Source: Flectonema sp. DT1601 (Eukaryota > Euglenozoa > Diplonemea > Diplonemida > Diplonemidae). From it: DNA of 64,000 bases. Positions 47,920-58,571 of this stretch are shown here, piece after piece. The translations under genes were made by a program, and so were the position numbers. The notes under the pieces were generated by a model. The model searched no databases and was not told the DNA's origin. It saw nothing but the letters and a program-made list of their open reading frames with translations. The stretch covers positions 1 through 64,000 of the forward strand of contig OZ025851.1 of assembly GCA_964019425.1 (NCBI GenBank), given 5' to 3'. Every line of letters starts with the position of its first letter. The stretch's first letter is position 1.

Positions 47920-49115
47920 CTAATTGTCAAAGTCTGATTCATCTTCGAAGTCGTGAAGCTCTGGTGTTGATGAGCGTTGCGGGCTGTTCGTCTTGTCCGT
48001 CTCGCTTTTTTGTTCCAGCGTGGCTTCATCGTCCTGTTTGTTTCTCCTTTTCTGATTACATTTTCTGAGAAGTGGCCTTAAAGGACTTTGTGAGTTCACC
48101 CTCTTAATAATCTTCGACTTCTGTTTACTTTTGACCGTTGTAGTCATCCATTCCTTGACTTCTTCTAAAGTTATCTTTTGTAATGTTTTCGTTTCAATTT
48201 TATCTTCTTCCTTGTTTCCCTTGCCTTTGTTCAGATATTTATTGAATTGAATTATTTGTATCGGACTTTGAGAATTTAATCTTTTGTTTTTAACTTTCTT
48301 CGGCGTTTCCTCTACAGACGGATTTTTGACATGAACCGTTTGTGTTATTAACTTGCCGGTTTTCTTGATAGATCGCATATTGGTTGTCTCTCTGTCCTTG
48401 ATTACCGAGATAACTTTATTATTCTCATTAATCTTTTCATTTGTAACTTCATATCTCGTAACATTAGTTGCAACTATTACAGGTGTTGTTGTTCTAAGTG
48501 GAGTGAGATAGTATGTTGTAACTATCTTATTATCCTGTCTTTCCATCGAGAGATTACGAATCAACTCTCGATTATGACCGTTTCAACATGTTTTAGGCTC
48601 TTGGGCTACTTTCTTTAAAGTAGGAGTCCTAATGTTGTATTTTACAGGATGTTTCACTTCTGTCTTAGGTGCCGTGGCGTTAGTCAACATTGGTGTATCC
48701 ATAAATGTATAACGATGTTCCGGGGTATTGAAATCCGGTGGTGAGATGGCTTTAATTTGATTTGCCCCAACATGGGTATCCGGTGGTGATATTGTCATGG
48801 TTTGGTATGTAATATCCGCAGGTGAGTCATAAAGTGGTGTATGACATTTTGTCATGTTTGGAACAGTTGGAATAATACATGGTTTCGAACTTACTTTTCC
48901 GGAGATAACAATTGTGTATCTCTCACCGGGGATAGCATTAGTACATCCGTATCTAACTTTTTAATTTCAAAGTTCCATACTGGTTCGGTTTTTATAATAT
49001 GAGTACCTCTATTGGTGTATTTCATATTTAACATTGTGTCTATCATCTTAATCCGATCTGATGTACTTAGTTGTGGAAAGTATTTCCTTGGAACCGTATT
49101 GACAATATTATTCAT
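47920..49115 (-). pseudogene. Low-complexity Ser/Thr-Pro-rich coding remnants
   Basis: Three minus-strand frames (48891-49115, 48583-48855, 47920-48564) with recurring S/T-P motifs: SPPDTH, SPPDFNTP, TPML, and RLNSQSPIQ / RVNSQSPLRP. They look like pieces of one Lys-rich disordered tail with internal repeats. Not recognised. Confidence 0.4.
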
Positions 49116-49197
49116 TCCTTGAGCTATGACTTCTTTATTCTTTGTGATCGTCTTCGGCTCATGAACTATCTTTGTTAACGTTGTCGCCTTTTTATCT

Positions 49198-50194
49198 TTA
49201 GTAATAATCTTCGGCCTTGTTGAGGCTGGTCTTTGTGTTAGTCTTCGGCTCTTGCATTGTCTTAGCTGAAGCTGCGGCCTTTGTGTTCTTGATAGTTATC
49301 GGCTCATGAACTGTTTCTGTTGACACTGTGGCTTTTTTAGTCTCATTGGAAGCTGTCTTTTGGATTGGAACCAGTTGTACCGTATTATCCTTGTCTATGA
49401 CTTGGGTGTCGTTCGGTTTCTGTTTTCCTGCCATCGGTTTGTCGTGTTCAAGTATCGAAATCATTTCTTGTAGCTTTGTAACATCGTCGTCTTGGGTCAC
49501 TTTATTTGCATTATTGTTATCTTCCATTTGTACATCGTCATTCTGTTCATTTGTAACTTTGGTAGTTGAACTCTTTTGATGTGTTTTTACAGGAAGAATA
49601 AATGATTCGAAATCAACAGGAGGGATATCTTCAGACGAATGCATCACAGCATGATATTCGAATTTATCCAGTGGAAATCTTTTAACTACGTTTTCTATTT
49701 CAGCACAACTGTCTGTAGATTTGATAATATCAAAACCTTTGTATTCCATTTCCTCTCCAATGAAGAGTATATAATGTGTATATGGTGTTCTTTGTGAGAT
49801 TATAAGAAATGGTATACGTTTTAAATTTTGTTTCAATACTTCATCTAGAACCTTATCTAGGGTTTCACGTGTTGTAATGTGCGTAGTTTTGAGTGAGAAG
49901 TGAATTCTAATTGTTTCATATAAGACCAGTTGATGGAACCATCCATTTGCATCATATTTGAACATTTCTATATTGTTTAAACATTTTTTTTCTTGTATAG
50001 CTAGTTGATCTTGTATCTTGAACATTTGTGATATTTTCACTCTCCATTTTAAGATGGTCAGCCATAAAGTTAATGGTTGCCCATCCACATTCACCACTCT
50101 GTAAGCCTTCTGCTGGTTTGCAGTGTAGGGAAGTTGGAAATTTATTGTCAATATTATTAATATCCCAACATTCTTCATCTCCGTTTGTAGTCAT
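49198..50194 (-). pseudogene. Papain-like cysteine peptidase-like region
   Basis: A Cys in QSGECGWATINFM comes first, then THYILFIGEE with a His and YKGFDIIKS with an Asp. Cys-before-His order plus the H-x-I-L-F strand resembles papain-fold peptidases. The pieces lie in different frames. A Lys/Asn/Thr-rich tail follows. Function is a guess from motif order only. Confidence 0.35.
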
Positions 50195-50206
50195 TGTAGT
50201 GGACTC

Positions 50207-51112
50207 TTACGTACTATCTTTGAAGAACAAGTTTTGGATGTCAGTGTCATTGTACATTTCCGTAATTGGAAAGTAGTACCCACCTGGTGTACATCCGATC
50301 AACATGTGGCAATCATGTTCATCGTCTCTGTTGATTACCTCACGTGTTGTCTTGCCCTTATCATAAGATAAGATACTCACGTTGATTGGAATTATCTTCT
50401 TAAATTCATTGGAGAATTTATTTGTTTTAAAGATACCAACGCGGTATTTAATACTCAGTTCGTTAATCAGCGTCTCGGTATTTTCGTTGACATTGGCTTT
50501 ACATTTCTCACATCCAGCAACATTTTTAATCATCGTTTGGCTGGCTATTATGAATGTAGTAACCATGGTGTTGTCACTCCTCTTCAGCTTAGCATATGGA
50601 ATACCTTTGTTAAGAAGGAGGTTGTAGATATCATTTCTACCAATAACCTTGTAATGCTGCTGAATTGTTTCTTTTTCAGCTGTAACTGATTTTCCGTTAT
50701 CATATCTTCGGTTAGTTTCGAAAAAATGATGGTGTAGGCTATCCCTTTGTTTTGGAAAGTCCCAGTATGTTCCCAGAACAAAGTCTTTGAACTGTGGGAA
50801 CAGACTGTTCTTGGAATAACCTCGGCTGCGTAATCTGTAGATTACTTTTTCTATTTCCAAATACAGATCGAAATCATTATTAATGTTCGTTGCAGCTCTG
50901 TATAATGCACTTTTTAATATGCCAGGACCGAGGCTCTTTGGAGCATTGGATGCAGAACTTGTGTATTTGATGGGCCTAAAATTAAAGAGATTCTCTTTGT
51001 CCCATATAGATAGCCGAACGAAAGGGTGTCCCCTTGGTCGTTCTTCGAACCTAATTCTCGTACCCAGAAATACCACATCATTACGACCCATTGATGTATC
51101 TGTGTATGACAT
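50207..51112 (-). pseudogene. Post-RT region of the Penelope-like element
   Basis: 301 codons. VFLGTRIRF, then IWDKENLFNFRPIKY and SNAPKSLGPGILKSALYRA, then IYRLRSRGYSKNSLF. This is the thumb-like pattern that follows Y-I-D-D in Penelope-type RTs (a DKRxxFNF, SNxP, ISQLxRY series in better-known members). A CEKC pair further on is unexplained. Confidence 0.6.
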
Positions 51113-52099
51113 TTGATATTCTTCAGTCGGCGTTCGTCTTTACTGAAGATGAGAAAATCATCAATATATCTAAATATGACTTTATTATCAACAGCAGCAC
51201 TCAATAATGGGATGTAATGTTATTTACCCAATTCTTTTCTATACCAAAACAGTATAAGTTAGCGATATGAGGCGAGCATTGTGAACCCATCGGAATACCA
51301 TGACATTGTCTTAACATATGCTCTCCGTTTTTAACATACGAGTTCGCAAGTATCAGATTTAATAAATCCTTCATTTTATCCTTTCCATAAGCAACTTGCA
51401 CGTCTTCTTCGTATTCATTCGCGAGATAGAAGTTTTTACTGGTGCCGCTTCTTTTATCTCTGACCATTATATTATCATCCATGTATTCATTAATCAGTGA
51501 GTTGATAACGTTTTTAATTCTCTCATGTGGTAAGTTTGTATACATATCCGAGAAGTCAAACGTACTAACTCTATTTTGTTGGAGGGATGAATAGTTGCTT
51601 TTGATGTATTCTGCAACTTCATCAACATTGTCAACGATGAAGTATTTTCTAATATTAGTCGCATCATACTTATCTCTTTCGACTTTCTTAACCAGTGACA
51701 TAAATGCCTTCAGGATACCAGAAAGTTCTATTGACATGTCTGTGGTTGCCGTATACGGTGCCGGTGATTTTCTAGAGTTAACATACTTAATATCCATCGT
51801 TTTGTTCGAGGTACCTCATGAATCATTATGGGGGGACCTTTGATACGATACGAAAAGATTTATCTGGGATACTGCAGGTCTTTGCACAAAAGAATATGGG
51901 GGGGGGGGGGCAAAACCAAGAGAATCCCCAGTAAAAAATAGAAAGGACCTACCCAGAGTGTCAATGGCTTTAATGAAATGAGCGAATTGAAGGCATCCAA
52001 CTCGTTTTCACTGATAATGAGCATTGACAAAGAGACTTCCCTGAAGTCACTAGAAGTTGGTGAACTGAAATGCTTTCTCTGTAATTTCTACACTAAGTA

Positions 52100-52384
52100 G
52101 CGGAACACTCACCTTAAATAAACTAAGGTCGTTATCCAGAATTCAGTTAGAAAACATGAGGATGAAAGTAAAGTTTATCACCAATCCAATTAGTTGTTTT
52201 TAAAAGTATCGAAGTGTTAATCTACTACTCCCTCTTATGTACGTCTCGTTATCAATTCCTGTGATGAAAGTAAAGTTTATCACCAACTGATGATCAAATT
52301 AAAAGAAACTAATTATTTTGCTAAACAGATGAACAGCTTTTTTGGTTTGGTAATTTGCCTGAACAAAAAAGATTGGGGAAGAGG
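52100..52384 (+). repeat. 285-bp direct repeat, left copy
   Basis: Nearly identical to 56044-56328, on the other side of the ubiquitin-like/LRR gene. Each copy holds two occurrences of GATGAAAGTAAAGTTTATCA about 100 bp apart. No coding potential seen. The rest of the 51798-52431 gap holds a G12-13 tract near 51899. Confidence 0.85.
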
Positions 52385-52431
52385 AGAATGGAAAAAGGTT
52401 CCTTTCGTGTTTTTTTTTTTCTCGTTTCCGT

Positions 52432-52595
52432 TTAATTTGTAATCGTATCATTTTGAAGTAACTTTCGTAGTCTAGGTTTTAATGAATTCACTTGAGTATG
52501 AAACAAATCTACTTTTGCTTGTTCCGTATCGAGACGGAGTTCCTCCTTTCTGAGAATTGTTAGCTCTTCGTGGATTTCTTTTAAATTATTTTGAA
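52432..52595 (-). CDS. Last exon of the ubiquitin-like/LRR gene (coiled coil)
   Basis: Preceded on the minus strand by a run of about 14 T and then GTAG, a strong 3' splice site at 52596-52597. It encodes about 54 residues (QNNLKEIHEELTILRKEEL..., ending LLQNDTITN) that read as one amphipathic helix. A donor GTAAAG at 52768-52763 inside the upstream frame leaves phase 1, and this exon opens in the matching phase, giving a 173-bp intron. The alternative is that the upstream frame simply ends at its own TGA (52752). Confidence 0.55.
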
Positions 52596-52751
52596 CTACA
52601 AAAAAAAAAAAAAGGAAAATGGCTTTAACTTAAACTAACACGGAAATTGGGAAACATAAAACTATTTTATTGTTTTCCCATCCGAACAATAATTTTTCAG
52701 TACTTTACAATATTTCAAACAAAAATACAAAAAATAAATGACAACCAAGAA

Positions 52752-54094
52752 TCAATTCAACACTTTACATTTAACAGACCGTTCAAAGAGAGCTCTATTA
52801 TTTTGAGGCAGCTGAACAGTATTCAGGGCGCTGCAATTATCGAGGAAGCGCTCACCAATTTCCTTCACATCACTAAGACCGGAAAGGTCAAGAAAAGTGC
52901 TTTGTGAACACTCAGACAAGAAATCATTTCCAATACTAGTGACACTACTAAGACCTGAAAGGTCAACAGAAGTGATTTTTGAACATTTACGCAAGAAATT
53001 ATATCCAATACTGGTGACACTACTAAGACCGGAAAGGTCAACAGAATTGATTTCTGAACACTCACACAAGAAATAATTTCCTATACTGGTGACACTACTA
53101 AGACCTGAAAGGTCAACAGAAGTGATTTCTGAACATTTAAACAAGAAATTATTTCCAATACTGGTGACACTACTAAGACCTGAAAGGTCAACAGAAGTGA
53201 TTTCTGAACACTCACACAAGAAAAAATTTCCTATACTGGTGACACTACTAAGACCGGAAAAGTCAACAGAAGTGATTTTTGAACATTTAAACAAGAAATC
53301 ATTTCCAATACTGGTGACACTACTAAGACCTGAAAGGTCAAGAGAAGTGATTTGTGGACAATAATATAAAAAATCACCTCCAATACTGGTGACACTACTA
53401 AGACCTGAAAGGTCAACAGAAGTGATTTCTGAACACTCACACAAGAAATAATTTCCAATACTGGTGACACTACTAAGACCTGAAAGGTCAAGAGAAGTGA
53501 TTTCTGAACATTTAAACAAGAAATAATTTCCAATACTGGTGACACTACTAAGACCTGAAAGGTCAAGAGAAGTGATTTTTAAACACTCGGGCAAGAAATA
53601 ATTTCCTATACTGGTGACACTACTAAGACCTGAAAGGTCAAGAGAAGTGATTTCTGAACAATTACGCAAGAAATTATATCCAATACTGGTGACACTACTA
53701 AGACCTGAAAGGTCAAGAGAAGTGATTTCTGAACAATTACGCAAGAAATTATATCCAATACTGGTGACACTACTAAGACCGGAAAGGTCAAGAGAAGTGA
53801 TTTGTGGACAGTAATCTAAAAAATCACTTCCAATACTGGTGACACTACTAAGACCTGAAAGGTCAAGAGAAGTGATTCGTGAACAATGATATAAAAAACT
53901 ATTTCCAATACTGGTGACACTACCAAGACAGGAAAGGTCAAGAGAAGTGATTCGTGGACAATAATGTAAAAAACTACTTCCAATACTGGTGACACTACTA
54001 AGACCTGAAAGGTCAACAGAAGTGATTTTTAAACACTCGGGCAAGAAATGATTTCCAATACTGGTGACACTACTAAGACCGGAAAGGTCAACAG
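52752..54094 (-). CDS. LRR part of the ubiquitin-like/LRR gene, downstream of the insertion
   Basis: About 18 near-identical 24-residue repeats, consensus SLDLSGLSSVTSIGNYFL plus x-x-C-S-x-I-T, encoded by 72-bp tandem units. The pattern matches BspA-type (LRR_5) leucine-rich repeats, which form curved binding surfaces, often at cell surfaces or in host-microbe contact proteins. Repeat-to-repeat identity at DNA level is very high, so the units are being homogenised or were recently amplified. The frame continues in phase with the 5' part across the inserted DNA. Confidence 0.8.
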
Positions 54095-54114
54095 AAGTGA
54101 TTTGTGAACAATTA

Positions 54115-54813
54115 AAAAAAAATTAACCAGTGTTTAGGGGTTTGAATCCCATGGATCCCGTCGCTCAGGCGGTCCGGTGGAGAACCGGGTAGGGCACTGT
54201 GAACGAGTTGCGGTCCAGGTGGCGTCGGAAGGCCACCGCACCAACAGATTTGTTTCTTCGCACAACAGTAGCTTGGAGACCGTAAGAGACCCAAGGTGGT
54301 TCACAACCGCTCGAACAACTGCGTGTGAAGGAACAAGATTGAAAAGAAAAGAATATAAGAAAAGAAATGCCACACACAAAAAACGACGTAGTAAAGCAGA
54401 GAGGTAGGGGGAGGGATGGCCTCTTTCTCCACACATTGCATGGGAGCTCCCCGAGTAACTCGCGGGGCTGATACTGTTAATACATTTCAGGCGACCTGAA
54501 CTTATAATCCCCCCATGCGTGAAAAGACTAAACGGGGGAAGTTTGAAGGAAATGGGGGTAAAGGGAAATCATGCCACTAAGGAAAAAATAAAAACCCGGT
54601 GGCCCCTGTGAGCTCTGGGTGCCTGAGTATCCCGGGCCGGATCACCTGACCTTCTGCTATGTTGTCCTTTTTTTTTAAAGGTTAGGCTACCGGAAAATAA
54701 AACGGGGGTAAAAGAATACACAGCAACAACAACAATACGTCAGCACTCTAGTTACACACAAGGTGCATCCAGGTAACACCACGAGGAGGCGCGCTATCCG
54801 AGTTTCGTTACCC
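54115..54813 (-). mobile_element. Retroposon inserted in the LRR gene
   Basis: 699 bp flanked by perfect 20-bp target duplications AAGTGATTTGTGAACAATTA (54095-54114 and 54814-54833). On the minus strand it ends in a T-run next to the duplication. A GGTTTGAATCCC stretch near its left end resembles a pol III B box. A long duplication plus a homopolymer end point to target-primed (LINE-mediated) insertion. Its family is not recognised. Confidence 0.75.
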
Positions 54814-55600
54814 AAGTGATTTGTGAACAATTACGCAAGAAATTATATCCAATACTGGTGACACTACTAAGACCTGAAAGGTCAAGAGAAGTGATTTGTG
54901 AACACTCACACAAGAAATTATATCCAATACTGGTGACACTACTAAGACCGGAAAGGTCAAGAGAAGTGATTTGTGAACACTCACACAAGAAATCATTTCC
55001 TATACTGGTGACACTACTAAGACCTGAAAGGTCAAGACAAGTGATTTCTGTACATTTAAACAAGAAATAATTTCCAATACTAGTGACACTACCAAGACAG
55101 GAAAGGTCAAGAGAAGTGATTTGTGAACAATTACGCAAGAAGTTATCTCCAATAGCAGTAACCTGTGAGATGACCGTGCTATTGCAATTTGAATGGCGGA
55201 ATGAAATCCGTTTTGCATCTGAAGGAAGCAACTCCCTGTCAATAGTGAGGCAACCATCCACCGAGAATGTGTGAGTGTCCAGACATAAATCCTCCGTAAT
55301 GTGGTCTCTGATCCAAAGAAGCAGCTTCTCCCTTTTTCTGTCATCAACAAACCAACATTTACCGAAGATCCGAACCAGCTTCTCCCATATTTCCAACTCG
55401 CTGTTTGCACCCACTCCATGATCTGCTAGCCGATCACTGTCGCAAAGGGCATCACCAGCGAACGACAGTTCAACTTCCTCCAGATCCACATCCCACTCGC
55501 CAGCCGCTGCCGTCAACACGTCGCTCACAACAGAATCAGCACCAACTGTGACTGACACCGCAGGGAATCCTAAATCCGGACACGTCACGAAAACTTGCAT
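54814..55600 (-). CDS. Ubiquitin-like domain and first LRRs (5' part of the interrupted gene)
   Basis: Residues 1-75 (MQVFVTCPDLGFPAVSVTVG...ELEIWEK) look like a ubiquitin-like fold: MQVFV start, the V-S-D-V-L helix, LSFAGDALCDSDRLADHGV matching ubiquitin's I-F-A-G-K-Q-L-x-D-x-R-T-L-x-D-Y, and L-E-I near the end. About 75 residues of linker follow, then LRRs of the 24-residue type. Removing insert plus one duplication copy (719 bp) leaves both gene halves in the same phase, so the host gene was intact until the insertion. As it stands the gene is interrupted, unless the insert is spliced out. TTTCTTTCAG lies 36 nt before the start. Confidence 0.75.
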
Positions 55601-56043
55601 TGTTGTTATTTTTGCTTGTTTTTTTTTTGTAATCTACTGAAAGAAAAAAAGATTTATTAATCTTGCTGAAGTGTTCCAAACCGCGGTAAAGTAATAACGA
55701 AAAACTGAAAAGCAGCTTCCATTCCTGAACAGTGCAACATATTCTGTGGTTGTAATTTCCTATAAAATACTATTACGGCTCTACTCTGTTTGTAAACACT
55801 TCCTTTGAACAGCTACGGATATTAACTTCCCAAGGATAAGAACTAACAAAAGCAACAAAAACAACCAAAGCCTTGTTATGAGGAACTGTTACGGAAACAT
55901 ATCGCACGTGACCACTAATTATGGTTTTTGTGATCCCCTTTTAACTTAAAACAATAAAAAGAACATCAATCAATCCCCAAAATAATAATAATAGTATATT
56001 GATCCAATGAAAAAGTATTAAAAATCAGTAGTAAACTACATAG
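55601..56043. other. Intergenic, upstream region of the LRR gene
   Basis: AT-rich, no gene seen. Confidence 0.5.
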
Positions 56044-56328
56044 CGGAGCTCACCTTAAATAAATTAAGGTCGTTATCCAGAATTCAGTTAGAAACCATGA
56101 GGATGAAAGTAAAGTTTATCACCAATCCAATTAGTTGTTTTTAAAAGTATCGAAGTGTTAATCTACTACTCCCTCTTATGTACGTCTCGTTATCAATTCC
56201 TGTGATGAAAGTAAAGTTTATCACCAACTGATGATCAAATTAAAAGAAACTAATTATTTTGCTAAACAGATGAACAGCTTTTTTGGTTTGGCAATTTGCC
56301 TGAACAAAAAAGATTGGGGAAGAGGAGG
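56044..56328 (+). repeat. 285-bp direct repeat, right copy
   Basis: Partner of 52100-52384; differs at a few positions. Confidence 0.85.
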
Positions 56329-56407
56329 ATCAGTTTAATCAGCTAGAAATCTACGGCAAGACTTGGCTATTGAGCTTGAGTTGTTTTCTGTAAAACATCA
56401 TTCAGTG

Positions 56408-56560
56408 AGTAAGTAATCAGAAACAGCTAAAAAAAGAGGGAAGAGAAAAAAAAGTCAAATTAAACACGTGTAACATTCATCAAATTATTAAAAGGAGAAA
56501 GGAGAGGTACTTAGTGCGCAATATTTTAAATTTATGTCGAACGTTGGGGCTTCTTGGAGA
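56408..56560 (-). CDS. Possible terminal exons of an unidentified spliced gene
   Basis: TTTCTTTCCTCTTTTTAG at the right edge (AG at 56562-56561), a 50-nt segment reading SPRSPNVRHKFKILRT, a donor GTACCT (56510), an 84-bp intron with a long T/C tract and TTTTTTTAG, then a few codons and a stop. The splice signals are good but the coding part is too short to identify. The upstream exons, expected between 56600 and 57250, were not found, and that stretch is otherwise AT-rich with nothing else seen. Confidence 0.25.
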
Positions 56561-57270
56561 CTAAAAAGAGGAAAGAAAAATGACAGTATTAATTATTTCA
56601 GCGATCGCGTTAACCCGCTGTGAATGGCGACTACCTTTTTTTTCTTTTTTAAAATGAAGAACATCATCAACAGATAATCATCTTTGTTAACAAACAAACG
56701 GGGAGAAAACACACCATTTTACACAATTTAGTAACGCTGTATCTTATGCACACCTGCTGAAAGGCGAATCGAATAATTACTCAAAATAGTAATAAGAAGT
56801 AGAAAGAGAGTTCGTGTTTTTAGAAGAAATGTTTTAGTAAAAAGTATTTTCAAGTTCTACAATATGTGTGCAAAATATAAAAAAAAAAAAAAAGAAAGAA
56901 AAAAAAAAAGTCATAAAAAAACACGTTGTTCTACTGCTGCATAATACACTTGTGGAATCCGTCCCGACATTACAAATTAATACTCCCCAAGGTTACCTAC
57001 ATATAATTTAGTTCTGAAGCCACGCGGTGCAGGGAACCCCCCTACGATACGAGGCCTCAAGACTTACTTTATGAAAGAACTAAATCCAGAGAAGTTGATA
57101 TCCCTTGTTTTGGAGAGCAATTTCTTTTTATTCTATTTTCTATTTTTCCGTTTTATGCAGAAAGTCAGCAAGTTATCACAAAATAAATACATAAAAAATC
57201 AAATCAAATCCGATCAATCAATAATTCGTAAAGGATTTTATAAAATTAAAAAAAAGATTTTTCACCAGAC

Positions 57271-57969
57271 TTAGCTAGCACTGTCACCCCTCGGTTTCCA
57301 AAAGTGGAAGTCAGCAGCGAGAATCATTGTAATCATTGCTGCTCTCTCTTCTGTTGTTGTTTTCGGATCACTAAATTCAATGGAATAGTTGTTCATTCCT
57401 AAGAAGTAACTGGACAGGGTTTGAAGTGGAAGCTTTGCTGCCTTCGCTGCAACACTTCCAGATGACCTAACGACGTCAAAGTCATAACGTGTACCTGGAC
57501 ACATCATTCCATCACAACACTTTGGTTCATTTTTCGGTTTCGTGTAAAAAGTGCTCTTTCCAGTTGTTGCTTTCATCTGCAAAGGCGGTGGACAGCCACA
57601 CACATCACAAAAACCATTCCTCAAAGAACTACTCGCAAGTTGCTTGCCTCCGTCTGTCTGGAACTTCCAAAGAGGATGAATACATCCACTATCGGATGAT
57701 ACAATCTTATGAGTCTTCGTCTCTCTGCCATCTGCTCCTGAAATATAAACAGCTGCATCAGTTGGACAGCAATCAGCAGTACATGAGAATTTAGTATCCG
57801 TTCTCATGACTTGCCTCTTAGCACCATGAGAATCAAAGATCCTAAACTTCTGTCTGGCACAACAGTCAGGTTTCTGAATAATAACGAGACCTTCCCTGTC
57901 CACAACCCACTGCAGAGGGTTGGCTGGATCGTATGTTGGTTCAGTGCTGTAACCTACTTGGGCAGTCAT
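57271..57969 (-). CDS. Phospholipid-scramblase-like (LURP-fold) protein
   Basis: 232 residues from MTAQVGYSTEP. A longer frame adds 32 hydrophobic residues, but a CCCTTCAG acceptor-like site 13 nt before the inner Met favours that start. It has Cys pairs (PDCCARQ, TADCCPTD, CDVCGCPPP, PKCCDGMMC) and a C-terminal segment YSIEFSDPKTTTEERAAMIT followed by MILAADFHFW. This resembles the end of scramblases, where a buried helix ends the beta-barrel. Scramblases bind membranes and move lipids between leaflets; some act in signalling. The match is by pattern only. Confidence 0.6.
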   Translation of the reverse strand: MTAQVGYSTEPTYDPANPLQWVVDREGLVIIQKPDCCARQKFRIFDSHGAKRQVMRTDTKFSCTADCCPTDAAVYISGADGRETKTHKIVSSDSGCIHPLWKFQTDGGKQLASSSLRNGFCDVCGCPPPLQMKATTGKSTFYTKPKNEPKCCDGMMCPGTRYDFDVVRSSGSVAAKAAKLPLQTLSSYFLGMNNYSIEFSDPKTTTEERAAMITMILAADFHFWKPRGDSAS

Positions 57970-58163
57970 ATTATTATATTGGCTGAAGGGTGACGAGTGA
58001 ATAGTTGAACAAAGTATTAAATAAATGTACAAAAGATGGGCTAGAGTCAAAAACAACATAAACAACGTTACCGTTCAATGACTATTTGATTGCTGCACGT
58101 CAGCATTATTGAAAATACACCTCACGAGACCAGATGAGTAGTTAGGGAAATCTGTTACAGTAC

Positions 58164-58571
58164 TCACATTGTTACATTTATTAATAATGAGCAGGTATCA
58201 CACGCAACAACAACACTGTTAGTATCCGCCTCAGAGCGGATATCGTCGAGTTCTGAGGTTGAAATAAAATATTCCCCACCACACCGACAAGTCAGTTTGT
58301 GTCCTTCAGGATCCCCTTCGAATGTTACCAGTGCTACGGTATCACTTGGCTCGATATCTCCTTCTCTTTCAAAAGCACTTAACTCGAGGTCGTATTCTAC
58401 TCTTTTTGGAAGGTCGTTTAAAGTATCAAAAGCTTTCCTTACTTCTCCAAACTTGTCTGCGTTTCCTCCCTTGTCAGGGTGGAACAGTGATGCCTGACGA
58501 CGATAACCTTTTTCGATCTCTTTTTGACTGGCTGATTTATCAACGCCCAGTACTGTGTATAAATTTATCAT
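58164..58571 (-). CDS. DPH4: Diphthamide biosynthesis J-protein DPH4 (DNAJC24 homologue)
   Basis: 135 residues from MINLYTVLGVDKSAS. The J domain (about 1-65) has the HPD motif in SLFHPDKGGN. It is followed by a CSL-type zinc finger: C-R-C-G-G-E-Y-F near 97, then C-D-T-C near 125, with the F-I-S-T-S-E-L-D-D stretch usual in DPH proteins. This domain pair defines DPH4, which carries iron/zinc and supports the first step of diphthamide formation on elongation factor 2. Size fits the family (about 130-170). An 18-residue upstream extension is A/T-rich and lies before an AAACAG site, so the inner Met is preferred. Confidence 0.85.
   Translation of the reverse strand: MINLYTVLGVDKSASQKEIEKGYRRQASLFHPDKGGNADKFGEVRKAFDTLNDLPKRVEYDLELSAFEREGDIEPSDTVALVTFEGDPEGHKLTCRCGGEYFISTSELDDIRSEADTNSVVVACDTCSLLINVTM

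Larger units (their letters stand above)
47920..51797 (-). mobile_element. Decayed Penelope-like retroelement
   Basis: A run of minus-strand coding pieces in shifting frames, AT-rich and lacking one open frame. In sense order: RT (51797-51201 and 51204-50914), a post-RT helical part, a papain-like region, then Ser/Thr-Pro-rich low-complexity pieces. RT signs are FDFSDMYTNLPH, GIPMGSQCSPHIANLY and RYIDDFLIF, closest to Penelope-like RTs. The 5' part is missing and I see no GIY-YIG endonuclease. Whether the last pieces belong to the same element is inferred from strand, composition and abutment. Confidence 0.6.

Noticed and set aside
51840-51912. G12-13 tract as a quadruplex element like those in the YR linkers
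   Set aside because: A single unbroken G-run without loops, with no YR element around it; more likely a homopolymer tract of uncertain length.
52752-54016. Other-frame repeats (LLLTFQVLVVSPVLE on minus; PERSREVI on plus)
   Set aside because: Shadows of the 72-bp LRR units. Only the SLDLSGLSSVTSIG frame continues into the ubiquitin-like start and the predicted last exon.
57970-58065. N-terminal hydrophobic extension of the scramblase-like protein as a signal anchor
   Set aside because: An acceptor-like CAG lies just before the inner Met, and the extension is A/T-rich leader-like sequence. It is kept only as a possibility.
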